From JAGTRP01 sp035255045 (lineage in GTDB: Bacteria > Pseudomonadota > Gammaproteobacteria > Burkholderiales > Rhodocyclaceae): a stretch of 64,000 bases of DNA. Below, piece by piece: positions 35,298 through 43,068 of this stretch. A program made the position numbers and the translations under genes. How positions within the stretch are numbered: position 1 is the first letter of the stretch; every line of letters starts with the position of its first letter. Under the pieces are notes generated by a model. It was given only the letters and a program-made list of their open reading frames with translations, ran no database searches and was not told the DNA's origin. Location of the stretch: NCBI GenBank assembly GCA_035255045.1, contig DATFAA010000054.1, positions 62,001 to 126,000 on the forward strand. Direction: 5' to 3'.

Positions 35298-38200
35298 ATG
35301 GCGCTAACGCCGACCACACCGTCTGCCGCCATGCCCCTGCGACCCGCGTCTGCAGTATCAGCCCCCGCGAACCGGTCCCGGCCCGGTGGCCCGTCCATCA
35401 CCCGCGCCGCCTTCCTCATCCGCCTGGCCCTGGGGGCGGGCGCCGTCATCCTGGCCGTCGTGCTTCTCACCGGCCTTGCCCTCTACCAGAACCTCGGCCA
35501 CTACCGGGAGCGGGCGGTCACTTCCGCCCAGAACATGGCCCGGCTCCTGGAGCAGTTCGTTTCCAGCGCCATCGAGAAGAACGGCGTCGCCCTCTATAGC
35601 GTGGCCCATGAAGTCGAGGAGCAGCTGGCCGAGGGAAGCATCGACGCCGACGCCATCAACGTCCACATCGCCGGCGTCTTTTCCCAGCTCACCTTCATCG
35701 ACGGCATGGGGGTCGCCGACAGCGACGGCATCGTCCAGTGCGGCATCCGGGTCGTACCCTCGGCCCGGGCCAGCGTCGCCGACCGGGATTACTTCATCCG
35801 CCTGCGGGACGATCCCAGGGCCGGGGTGGTGGTGTCCGAACCGGTGCAGGGACGGGTCAGCGGCCGCTGGCTCATCAACCTGGCCCGCCGCGTGAACCAC
35901 CCGGACGGCTCCTTCGCCGGCGTCGTCTATGCCGGCATCACCCTGGAGCGCCTGGTCAAGACCTTCTCCACCCTGGACGTCGGCAGCAACGGCATCGTTA
36001 CCCTGCGGGACGGGCAGTTCAGGCTGATCGCCCGCTACCCCGAATTGCCGGACGGCCCCAACGTCGGCCGGCCCACGCTCTCCCCGGAACTCCGGCAGCT
36101 GGTCGAGGCCGGCCGGGAGAACGGCACCTACACGGTGGCCTCGGTGATCGACCGTATCGAGCGCACCAATTCTTACCGCCGCATTCCCGGCTATCCCCTC
36201 TACGTCACCGTGGGGCTGGCCACCGACGACTACCTGGCGACTTGGCGCGGCGAAGCCTCCAAAGCCACGACCCTGGCCCTGCTCTCCGTCCTCGGCACCC
36301 TGCTGGCCTCGTGGCTGGTGTACCGCGCCTGGCTGCGCCGCAACAGCGCCGTCCGGGCCCTGGCCGAGCAGGAGGAAAAGTTCCGTGCCTTGGTGGAGAG
36401 CTCCTCGGACTGGATCTGGGAAGTGGACCAGGAGTGGCGCTTCACCTATTCCAGCCCCGGGGTGCGGGAACTCCTCGGCTATGAGCCCGGGGAGGTGCTG
36501 GGCAAGGCCCTGTACGACCTGCTGCCCGCAGCCGAGGCCCAGGCGCTGCGGGCTCGGCTGCAGGAGCGGCCCGCCTGGGGGGCACCCTTTTCCCGGCTGG
36601 AGAAGACGGTGTGCCGCAGGGACGGCGGCGAAGCGGTGCTGGAGTCCAGCGGCGTCGCCATCCTGGACGCCGAGGGCAATTTCCGGGGCTGCCGGGGCAT
36701 CAGCCGGGACATCACCGAGCGCAAGGCCCGGGAGGCCGAGCTGGGGCTGGCAGCCAGCGTCTTCAGCAACACCCTGGAAGGGGTGCTGGTGACCGACAGC
36801 CGGGCCACCATCCTGTCGGTCAATCCGGCCTTCACCGCCATTACCGGCTACAGCGCCGAAGAGGCCGTGGGCAAGAAGCCGAGCCTCCTGCGCTCGGACC
36901 ACCACGGTCCGGAGTTCTACCGGGAGATGTGGGCGAACCTGACCCGGGACGGCCACTGGAGCGGCGAGATCTGGAACCGGCGCAAGGGCGGCGAAGCCTA
37001 TCTCGAGTGGCTCAACATCTCGGCGGTGCCCGCCCCGGATGGCCAGCCGGCGCGCTACGTCGGAGTCTTCAGCGACATCACCGAGCTGCGCCGCAAGGAC
37101 GAGGACATCCGCCACCTGGCCTTCCACGATCCCCTCACCAACCTGCCCAACCGGGCCCTGCTCCTCGACCGCCTGGAGCACGGCATCACTGTCGCCCGGC
37201 GGGAAGGCACGCGGCTGGCGGTGATGTTCGTGGACCTGGACCGCTTCAAGGCCATCAACGATTCCCTCGGCCACGATGTCGGCGACGGCCTGCTGCAGGA
37301 AGTGGCGGAGCGCCTGAAGGCCTGCGTGCGCCAGTCGGACACCGTGGCCCGCATGGGCGGCGACGAGTTCGTCATCCTGCTGGAACCGGCCGGTGAGTTG
37401 GAGTCCTATGCCAGCCTTGCCGGCAAGATCATCGAGGCCCTGTCCCGGCCCGCCACCGTCCACGGCAACGCCATCCAGGTGGGCGCCTCGGTCGGCATCG
37501 CCTGCTTCCCCGACGACGGCGCCACGTCGGTGGATTTGATGAAGCACGCCGACGCGGCCATGTACGCCGCCAAGACCGCCGGCCGCAACACCTACCGCTT
37601 CTTCCAGGGGGCCATGACCGAGAGGGCCGGACAGCGCCTCAAGCTCGAGATGGAGCTGCGCCGGGCAGCGTCCAATGGCGAGCTGGAACTTTTCTATCAG
37701 CCCCAGGTGGACCTGGAATCCAACCTGCCCTGCGGGGTCGAGGCCCTGCTGCGCTGGCGGCACCCGGAACACGGCCTCCTTCCCCCTGTCGATTTCATCC
37801 CGGTGGCTGAGGAAACCGGCCTCATCTGCGAGCTCGGGGACTGGGTGCTGGAGGAAGCCTGCCGGCAATGGGCCCAATGGCAGGCCGAGGGCTGCGGCGT
37901 CGACCGCGTCGCCATCAATGTCTCGGCCAAGCAGATCCAGCAGGGCGACCTGGCCGAGCGCATCGCCGGCCTGTCCCGGCATTACGGCATACCGGCCAGT
38001 TGCCTGGAGGTGGAGCTGACCGAGGGCGTCATCATGGCCGACCCGGAGAAGGCTGCCGGCATCTTCTCCAGCCTGCGCGGCCTGGGGGTCACCGTGGCCA
38101 TGGACGACTTCGGCACCGGCTACTCCAGCCTGGCCTACCTGCGACGCCTGCCCATCGACATCCTCAAGATCGACCGCTCCTTCGTCCTCAACGCCCACCA

Positions 38201-38444
38201 GTCGGAGGAGGACGCCGAGATCGTGCGCACCATCCTGGCGCTGGCCCGGGCCCTGAAGCTATCGGTGGTGGCCGAGGGCGTCGAGACGGACCGGCAGGCC
38301 GCCTTCCTGCGTGCCTGCGGCTGCGCCGTCGGCCAGGGCTATCTGTACGCCCGTCCGGCGCCCGCCGCCGACGTGGCGGAGTGGCTGCGGCGGCACGGCA
38401 GCGCCGCCGGCCGGCAAGCGAGCGCAGCCGGCGGCCGCGACTAG
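35298..38444 (+). CDS. membrane PAS-GGDEF-EAL cyclic-di-GMP enzyme
   Basis: 1048 aa. TM1 (about residues 38-60), periplasmic dCache-type sensor, TM2 (about 322-345), two PAS domains (about 360-475 and 485-605), GGDEF and EAL. The cyclase signature MGGDEF is exact at 687-691 and an I-site RQSD lies upstream. The EAL domain has EALLRW (815), INVS, ELTEG, DDFGTG, LKIDRSFV and EGVET, so all main catalytic and metal-binding residues are present. Both activities are possible; which dominates cannot be read from sequence. It is convergent with the PEP-CTERM gene and shares a terminator with it. Confidence 0.93.
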   Translation: MALTPTTPSAAMPLRPASAVSAPANRSRPGGPSITRAAFLIRLALGAGAVILAVVLLTGLALYQNLGHYRERAVTSAQNMARLLEQFVSSAIEKNGVALYSVAHEVEEQLAEGSIDADAINVHIAGVFSQLTFIDGMGVADSDGIVQCGIRVVPSARASVADRDYFIRLRDDPRAGVVVSEPVQGRVSGRWLINLARRVNHPDGSFAGVVYAGITLERLVKTFSTLDVGSNGIVTLRDGQFRLIARYPELPDGPNVGRPTLSPELRQLVEAGRENGTYTVASVIDRIERTNSYRRIPGYPLYVTVGLATDDYLATWRGEASKATTLALLSVLGTLLASWLVYRAWLRRNSAVRALAEQEEKFRALVESSSDWIWEVDQEWRFTYSSPGVRELLGYEPGEVLGKALYDLLPAAEAQALRARLQERPAWGAPFSRLEKTVCRRDGGEAVLESSGVAILDAEGNFRGCRGISRDITERKAREAELGLAASVFSNTLEGVLVTDSRATILSVNPAFTAITGYSAEEAVGKKPSLLRSDHHGPEFYREMWANLTRDGHWSGEIWNRRKGGEAYLEWLNISAVPAPDGQPARYVGVFSDITELRRKDEDIRHLAFHDPLTNLPNRALLLDRLEHGITVARREGTRLAVMFVDLDRFKAINDSLGHDVGDGLLQEVAERLKACVRQSDTVARMGGDEFVILLEPAGELESYASLAGKIIEALSRPATVHGNAIQVGASVGIACFPDDGATSVDLMKHADAAMYAAKTAGRNTYRFFQGAMTERAGQRLKLEMELRRAASNGELELFYQPQVDLESNLPCGVEALLRWRHPEHGLLPPVDFIPVAEETGLICELGDWVLEEACRQWAQWQAEGCGVDRVAINVSAKQIQQGDLAERIAGLSRHYGIPASCLEVELTEGVIMADPEKAAGIFSSLRGLGVTVAMDDFGTGYSSLAYLRRLPIDILKIDRSFVLNAHQSEEDAEIVRTILALARALKLSVVAEGVETDRQAAFLRACGCAVGQGYLYARPAPAADVAEWLRRHGSAAGRQASAAGGRD

Positions 38445-38458
38445 GCCGTCCTGGGAAC

Positions 38459-38491
38459 GGAAGCGGCGGCCTTCGGGCCGCCGTTCCTTTC
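38459..38491. terminator. bidirectional hairpin between the GGDEF-EAL and PEP-CTERM genes
   Basis: CGGCGGCC-TTCG-GGCCGCCG (38465-38484) is a perfect 8-bp stem with a stable UUCG loop. It is extended by GGAA/TTCC across one bulged base and followed by TTTCG on the plus strand. It serves two convergent genes. Confidence 0.7.
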
Positions 38492-38505
38492 GAGGGTGCG
38501 GGACG

Positions 38506-39141
38506 TCAGGCCGAGCGCCGGCGCCGTACCAGGCCGAATCCGGCCAGGCCGAGGCCGAAGAGCGCCATGGTGCCCGGTTCCGGCACGCTGTCCGTCTGCT
38601 GCAGGGTGATGGTCGCCGTCTGGGTCAGGGGGCCGGCGTGGGAGAAGGACAGGTCGTTGAAGCTGATCTCGAACAGCCCCTTGGAGCCGAAATGGATGAG
38701 CAGGGGCTTCCAGGCCAGGGTGTAATCCACGGCGGCGTCGCTCACCGGGCCGGTGTAGGCGGTACCCGTGCCGAGCATCTGCACGGCCGAGCTCATGCCG
38801 TTGGGGCTGGTGAAGGTCAGGGACGAGAGGACGCCCAGGTGGTCGGTCTCCCGGCTGCTGATGCCGCCGTAGGAATCCGGCTCGCGCAGATGCACCGTGC
38901 CGATGTCGAAGGTCTTGGAGGCGCCGACGGTATCCAGGGAAAAAGCCTGGGGAGAGAAGCCGGAAGCGTTGAAGCGGACATCCAGGAGAGTGCCGCAGCG
39001 CTCGCAGGGATCCTGGCCGTAACCGCCGTCGGGAGTGAAGGCGGCGGACGCGATCGAAAACGGGACGGCGTAGGCTGCCGAAGCACCGGCCATGAGGCTG
39101 GCGGCTGCCACAGCAAGCGCCGTTTGCCGAATTTTCATCAT
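38506..39141 (-). CDS. PEP-CTERM sorting domain exported protein
   Basis: 211 aa. A cleavable signal peptide (MMKIRQTALAVAAASLMAGASAAYA, first 25 residues) leads to a mature beta-rich domain of unknown function. The C-terminal sorting signal VPEPGTMALFGLGLAGFGLVRRR consists of Pro-Glu-Pro, a membrane helix and a basic end. Such proteins are cleaved by exosortase EpsH/XrtA and linked to exopolysaccharide production. No exosortase is in the window. Two Cys lie close together in DPCERCGT. A sigma-54 promoter precedes it (39184-39198). The RBS AAGGAG stands 8 nt before the ATG at 39141. Confidence 0.9.
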   Translation of the reverse strand: MMKIRQTALAVAAASLMAGASAAYAVPFSIASAAFTPDGGYGQDPCERCGTLLDVRFNASGFSPQAFSLDTVGASKTFDIGTVHLREPDSYGGISSRETDHLGVLSSLTFTSPNGMSSAVQMLGTGTAYTGPVSDAAVDYTLAWKPLLIHFGSKGLFEISFNDLSFSHAGPLTQTATITLQQTDSVPEPGTMALFGLGLAGFGLVRRRRSA

Positions 39142-39183
39142 CGGAAGTCTCCTTTTGGGCTTGGTTGAACCGGGGACTTCTAA

Positions 39184-39198
39184 GCAGGGACGGTGCCA
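39184..39198 (-). promoter_or_regulatory. sigma-54 (RpoN) promoter of the PEP-CTERM gene
   Basis: Minus strand TGGCAC-CGTCC-CTGC matches TGGCAC-N5-TTGC with exact GG-N10-GC spacing. Predicted transcription start is about 39172, leaving a 30-nt leader to the ATG. PEP-CTERM genes are often controlled by the sigma-54-dependent PrsK/PrsR system, which fits. Confidence 0.75.
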
Positions 39199-39202
39199 GG
39201 GC

Positions 39203-39218
39203 TTTTAGGGCCCTAAAA
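39203..39218. repeat. perfect 16-bp palindrome next to the sigma-54 promoter
   Basis: TTTTAGGGCCCTAAAA is completely self-complementary and ends 5 bp upstream of the -24 box. With no loop it is more likely a protein site than an RNA hairpin. Confidence 0.5.
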
Positions 39219-39260
39219 TCAATATGTTGAAGGTTCCTGTCCGGGACGTCAGGACTTGCC

Positions 39261-39402
39261 TGTAACGAATTTCGACGGCCCCGGGGGACCGCCCGAAAAT
39301 CTGCGGCATCCGTCCCAGGGGCCTTCCTGTAAGGGTTTGCGGGCCTTCCGGTAAGTCGGCGAGGCCCTGGGGATGGGGGCGAAGGCTGTAAGTTATTCCG
39401 AC
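39261..39402. repeat. TGTAA-type repeats, candidate enhancer sites
   Basis: Copies start at 39261 (TGTAACGAATTTCGAC), 39328 (TGTAAGGGTTTGCGGG), 39350 (GGTAAG, weak) and 39387 (TGTAAGTTATTCCGAC). The first and last fit TGTAA-N3-ATT-Y-CGAC. The nearest is about 90 bp upstream of the predicted start, a usual place for binding of a sigma-54 activator. Confidence 0.45.
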
Positions 39403-39558
39403 ACCGCCATCCTTGCCGACACCACCTACGTCGTGGGCCCCATGCCATCGTGATAGACGGCAGGGCCTCCCGGTAGGGGCCGGATGCCGGCGGAGGTCGA
39501 GATGGCGGGGCTTTTGGACTAGGGTGAGTAGTGTGACCTATTCCAACGGGGTGCCGCT

Positions 39559-40095
39559 ATGAGCAAACGCCAATTTCCCCTCGCCGCCGTCTATGGCCTC
39601 CTGGAACCCGGCCCGGTGCTGCTGCTGACCACGGCCCGCAAGGGCAAGGCCAATGTGATGACTCTGTCGTGGCAGACCATGATGGAATTCGAGCCGCCCC
39701 TGGTGGGCTGCGTCCTGGGCCCTGCCGACTTCAGCTTCCAGGCCCTGAAGGCCACCCGGCAGTGCGCGCTCAATATCCCGACGGTCGAACTGGCGGCCCA
39801 GGTGGTGGGCTGCGGCAACACCTCGGGCCGGGACACGGACAAGTTCAAGGAATTCGGCCTGACCCCGGTGGCAGCCGAGGCGGTGGCGGCGCCCCTGATT
39901 GCCGAGTGCTTCGCCAACCTGGAGTGTCGCGTCGTCGACACCCGGCTGGTGAACCGCTACGGCTTCTTCGTCCTGGAGGTGGTCAAGGCCTGGCACGACC
40001 CGGACCGGAAGGACCCCCGCACCCTGCACCATCGGGGAAACGGTCTCTTCATGGTGGCCGGGGAGACGATCAGGCTACCGTCGAAAATGAAGTGA
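39559..40095 (+). CDS. flavin reductase family protein
   Basis: 178 aa. Flavin-reductase-like FMN-binding split barrel: LLLTTARKGKANVMTLSW, the PPLVGCVLGPADFSF loop, and CALNIPT followed by the conserved DKFKEFGL. Enzymes of this family reduce FMN/FAD for partner monooxygenases or bind flavin only. No partner is adjacent. It is a single gene between the PEP-CTERM promoter region and the small lipoprotein. Confidence 0.85.
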   Translation: MSKRQFPLAAVYGLLEPGPVLLLTTARKGKANVMTLSWQTMMEFEPPLVGCVLGPADFSFQALKATRQCALNIPTVELAAQVVGCGNTSGRDTDKFKEFGLTPVAAEAVAAPLIAECFANLECRVVDTRLVNRYGFFVLEVVKAWHDPDRKDPRTLHHRGNGLFMVAGETIRLPSKMK

Positions 40096-40128
40096 GGAGG
40101 AAGCAGGCGATCCCAGCCGCCTGGTCCC

Positions 40129-40374
40129 TTAATCGGGCCATTCGCCCTTCAGGTTGCAGTCGAAGGCGTGGCTGGACCACATCTTGTACCCCGCGACGCC
40201 ATTGTTGAGGCGGGCGGCCTTCCTGCACTCCCGCTCCCTCACCCGCTGGGCTTCGGCGGGGGGCAGGGGTTCCGCTTCCGCCGCCACCTCGTTCGGCGGC
40301 CAGTTCGGGTCCGCGGTGCCGGCGCATGCGCCGATAAGCATGGACAACAGAGCGACTGCTGCGCTTCTCTTCAT
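40129..40374 (-). CDS. small putative lipoprotein
   Basis: 81 aa. The N-terminus MKRSAAVALLSMLIGACAG is a lipoprotein signal with lipobox LIGAC, so the Cys at 17 would be acylated. The mature part is short, charged, with two further Cys (ERECRKA, AFDCNLK) that could form a disulfide. A GGAG RBS precedes the ATG. It lies 50 bp downstream of selC. I do not recognise the family. Confidence 0.65.
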   Translation of the reverse strand: MKRSAAVALLSMLIGACAGTADPNWPPNEVAAEAEPLPPAEAQRVRERECRKAARLNNGVAGYKMWSSHAFDCNLKGEWPD

Positions 40375-40424
40375 GGAAAAAGTCTCCGTCTATGATGACT
40401 TCTCCCCTCCTGGCAAAGGAATCC

Positions 40425-40520
40425 TGGCGGAAGAGAGCAGGAGTCGAACCTACCAAGCCTCGTCTGACGAGGCCCGCCGGTTTTGAAGACCGGCCGTCCC
40501 ACCGGGGAACGATCTCTTCC
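40425..40520 (-). tRNA. selC: tRNA-Sec (UCA anticodon), CCA encoded
   Basis: 96 nt with the features special to selenocysteine tRNA. The acceptor stem is long (GGAAGAGA pairing with TCTCTTCC), the anticodon arm CCGGTCTTCAAAACCGG presents TCA, and the extra arm is very long (GCCTCGTCAGACGAGGC). The T arm is GGTTCGACTCC, and the end is G-CCA. Sequence and size follow E. coli selC closely (95 nt). It reads UGA in fdnG, which lies 6.5 kb away on the same strand. Confidence 0.96.
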
Positions 40521-40539
40521 GTTTGTCACGCCCGGCCGG

Positions 40540-40545
40540 AGTATA
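40540..40545 (-). promoter_or_regulatory. candidate -10 element of selC
   Basis: Minus-strand TATACT lies 20 bp before the 5' end of the tRNA, followed by a GC-rich stretch. A poor -35 (TTCAAG-like) lies 15-16 bp upstream. The placement suits a tRNA promoter between sodC and selC. Confidence 0.5.
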
Positions 40546-40577
40546 CCGGGTCCGGCGCCACTTGAAGCTGTGCCCGT

Positions 40578-41105
40578 TCAGCGGGCGACGATGACCCCGC
40601 AGGCCACCCGCTTGCCCGAGTTGCCAGCGGGCTGGGACTTGTAGTCGTCCGGGTCGGCATGGACCACGACGCTGCGCCCGATGATGCCGACCGGGCCAGT
40701 GGCCAGGTGCAGGCGGGGCAGCTCCACCGAGTAGTTGGCGTTGCCGGCCTGGTCGGCCAGCAGGTTGGGCATGTCGCCGGCGTGGTACTGGGGATGGGTG
40801 TGATGGCCGTGGGGCTGGCTGCCGGGGTTGAAGTGCCCCTTGGCGCTGCTGGCATCGGGAGCGCTGCAGTCGCCGACTTCGTGGATGTGGAAGCCGTGCT
40901 CGCCGGGGGTGAGGCCCCGCACCCGGGCTTCCACCCGGGTCATTTCCCCCATCGGGGTGAAGGTCACCGTGCCGCTCACCTGGCTGCCGGAGCGGGGCTC
41001 CAGCTGGGCGTTGTAGCGGGGAGCCGCCGGCTTGTGGGCGCAGGCGGCGAGGACGCCGGCGGCGGTGACGGCGGACAGCAGCTTGACGGCGCGCAGGGAA
41101 GTCAT
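40578..41105 (-). CDS. sodC: Cu/Zn superoxide dismutase, predicted lipoprotein
   Basis: 175 aa periplasmic enzyme. The signal has a lipobox (GVLAACAHK), suggesting anchoring of the mature protein to a membrane. Metal ligands appear in GFHIHEVGDCS (two Cu His and the disulfide Cys), the Zn region GHFNPGSQPHGHHTHPQYHAGD, and VVVHADPDDY; the closing Cys is in VACGVI. It interrupts the Sec-gene run between selB and selC. It might protect the oxygen-sensitive periplasmic formate dehydrogenase, but this is inference. Confidence 0.93.
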   Translation of the reverse strand: MTSLRAVKLLSAVTAAGVLAACAHKPAAPRYNAQLEPRSGSQVSGTVTFTPMGEMTRVEARVRGLTPGEHGFHIHEVGDCSAPDASSAKGHFNPGSQPHGHHTHPQYHAGDMPNLLADQAGNANYSVELPRLHLATGPVGIIGRSVVVHADPDDYKSQPAGNSGKRVACGVIVAR

Positions 41106-41169
41106 CTCGGTCTCCTTCAGGTCAGGTTGGAAGCCATTGGACAGCCATTATGTCGGGTGATTTCGGCCT

Positions 41170-43068
41170 TCATGCGAATTCCATGCTCCGGCCGCTGTCG
41201 CCCCGCAGCAGGTGGTTGTCCCGCACCCGCCGCGTGTAGCCGATGCGGTCGAAGAATTCCAGGATGTGGATGGCCACCTTGCGCCCGCCGCCGATCTCGT
41301 CCCGCAGGGGGGCGGCCCGGGCGGCGCCCTCCCGGTCGCAGAGGCCGGCCACCCGCCGGGCCAGGTCGGCGACGGCGGCGGCGGTGAAGTAGTGGTCGTG
41401 GGCTACCGGATAGACCTCCCCGAACCGGGCCAGGCGCTTGAAGAGCGAGCGCACGCTCTCCTCGCCCATGCCGGTGGCGCGGGCCACGTCCCGCACCCGG
41501 GGCGGGTTGTAGGGGGCGGCGTCAAGGAGGGGCTTGAGGACCAGCCACAGGTCCCGGTCGCCGGCACCCAGCTGGACCCGGTGCCCTGGCAGATGGAGCC
41601 AAGCGTTGGTGCGGGCGATGTGCCCCGCCTCCAGGCCCTGCCCCACCAGGACGTCGAAGGCCGGCCGCGGCAGGGCCGGCAGGGTCAGGCGCCGCAGGTG
41701 GTCGCGCTCCACCCCGGGCATGTCGGGGGCGCGCTCGTGCTCGGCGGCGAGGGCGGCCAGGAGCCGCTCCCCCAACTCCTGCCAGCGCTCGGAGGAGAAG
41801 CCGATGCGGGCGACGACGGTGAGCCCCAGGCGGGCCGCCAGGGCCTCCAGTTCCGTTGCCGACAGGTTGCGGTTGATGGCGTAGCGCTCCAGGTCCACGC
41901 CCGCCGGCTGGCGGTCGGCGGCGAGAGCCAGGGCCACCGCCGGATCGTCCTCCCCGAGGGCCTGGAGCATGGCCAGCCGCTCCGGGCTGCGCCGGTGGCG
42001 GCTGGGGGGATGGATGTCCAGCACCCGGCCGCCACCGACGGTGTGGCGGGCCGAGGCATCCCGCAGGATGAAGCGGTCGCCGGCGACGGCGCCAATCTGC
42101 CTTTCCAGGGCGATCTGGGCGAAGCCGGCGCTGCCCGGGGCGAGCTCGTCCCCTGCCAGTAGCGCGATGCGGCCGGACACGTCCTCGGCCCCCAGGTGCA
42201 CATGGACCTGGGTCCAGTGCTTCAAGGGCGGCTGGCCGGGCAGGACCCGCAGGCGGGCGTCGAAGCGGGACAGGGGCTGGTGCAGGGCCGGGGCGAGTAC
42301 CCACATGCCCCGCTCGACCTCGGCCTTCTCGATGCCGGCCAGGGCCAGGGCGATGCGCTCGCCCACCCGGCCACTTTCCGCCGGCCGGTCCTGGACCCGC
42401 AGGCTCCTCACCCTGAGCGGCTTGCCGGGGGGCGACAGGATGAGCTGGTCCCCGACCTGCACCCGGCCGGAAAAGGCGGTGCCGGTGACCACGGTGCCGA
42501 CGCCGCCGAGGGTGAAGCAGCGGTCCACGGCCAGCCGGAAGCCGCCGGCCGCGGCCCGCTCGCCGAGTTCGGCGGCGGCCCGCTCCAGGTGGGCCCGCAG
42601 TTCCGGGATACCGGCCCCGGTGGTGGCCGCCACCGGGAAGATGGGAGCCGCGACCAGGCCGGTGCCGGCCAGCAGGTCGCGGATTTCGGCCTCCGCCGCG
42701 GCCAGCCGCCCGGGGCCGACGGCGTCGCACTTGGTGAGGGCCACGGCGCCCCGATTCAGGCCCAGGAGTTCGATGATCTCCAGGTGCTCCCGGGTCTGGG
42801 GCATGGGGCCGTCGTCGGCCGCCACCACGAGGAGGGCGAAGTCGATGCCGGTGGCCCCGGCCAGCATGTTATGGATGAGCTTCTCGTGGCCCGGCACGTC
42901 GATGAAGCCCAGCATGCCGCCGTCCGCAAGGGGGGTGTAAGCGTAGCCCAGGTCCACGGTGATGCCGCGGGCCTTCTCCTCCTTGAGGCGGTCGCAGTCC
43001 ACCCCGGTGAGGGCCTTCACCAGGGTGGTCTTGCCGTGGTCGATGTGGCCGGCGGTGCCGATGATCAT
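41170..43068 (-). CDS. selB: selenocysteine-specific translation elongation factor SelB
   Basis: 632 aa. GTPase that brings Sec-tRNA-Sec to UGA codons on mRNAs with a SECIS hairpin. The N-terminus holds the G1 motif GTAGHIDHGKTTL, the G3 motif DVPGHEKLIHNM and the G4-type TKCD. After EF-Tu-like barrels, the C-terminus consists of winged helices (from about residue 380) that bind the SECIS. Its ATG overlaps the selA stop (ATGA). Confidence 0.96.
   Translation of the reverse strand: MIIGTAGHIDHGKTTLVKALTGVDCDRLKEEKARGITVDLGYAYTPLADGGMLGFIDVPGHEKLIHNMLAGATGIDFALLVVAADDGPMPQTREHLEIIELLGLNRGAVALTKCDAVGPGRLAAAEAEIRDLLAGTGLVAAPIFPVAATTGAGIPELRAHLERAAAELGERAAAGGFRLAVDRCFTLGGVGTVVTGTAFSGRVQVGDQLILSPPGKPLRVRSLRVQDRPAESGRVGERIALALAGIEKAEVERGMWVLAPALHQPLSRFDARLRVLPGQPPLKHWTQVHVHLGAEDVSGRIALLAGDELAPGSAGFAQIALERQIGAVAGDRFILRDASARHTVGGGRVLDIHPPSRHRRSPERLAMLQALGEDDPAVALALAADRQPAGVDLERYAINRNLSATELEALAARLGLTVVARIGFSSERWQELGERLLAALAAEHERAPDMPGVERDHLRRLTLPALPRPAFDVLVGQGLEAGHIARTNAWLHLPGHRVQLGAGDRDLWLVLKPLLDAAPYNPPRVRDVARATGMGEESVRSLFKRLARFGEVYPVAHDHYFTAAAVADLARRVAGLCDREGAARAAPLRDEIGGGRKVAIHILEFFDRIGYTRRVRDNHLLRGDSGRSMEFA

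Larger units (their letters stand above)
39142..39558. other. 417-bp intergenic regulatory region upstream of the PEP-CTERM gene
   Basis: I see no gene here. It holds a sigma-54 promoter, a 16-bp palindrome, and a set of TGTAA-type repeats, all described separately. The last 50 bases must also carry the upstream signals of the flavin reductase gene, including GGACTAGGGT, a string that also occurs before the GGDEF-EAL gene. Confidence 0.7.

Noticed and set aside
35358..38198. 946-codon open frame antisense to the GGDEF-EAL gene
   Set aside because: A GC-rich shadow frame; the sense strand has complete sensor, PAS, GGDEF and EAL motifs.
38441..39448. Long open frame on the minus strand across the PEP-CTERM gene
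   Set aside because: Its translation is Arg/Pro-rich low-complexity sequence in another frame of the PEP-CTERM gene and extends through the promoter region; the signal peptide, RBS and sorting motif support the 38506-39141 frame.
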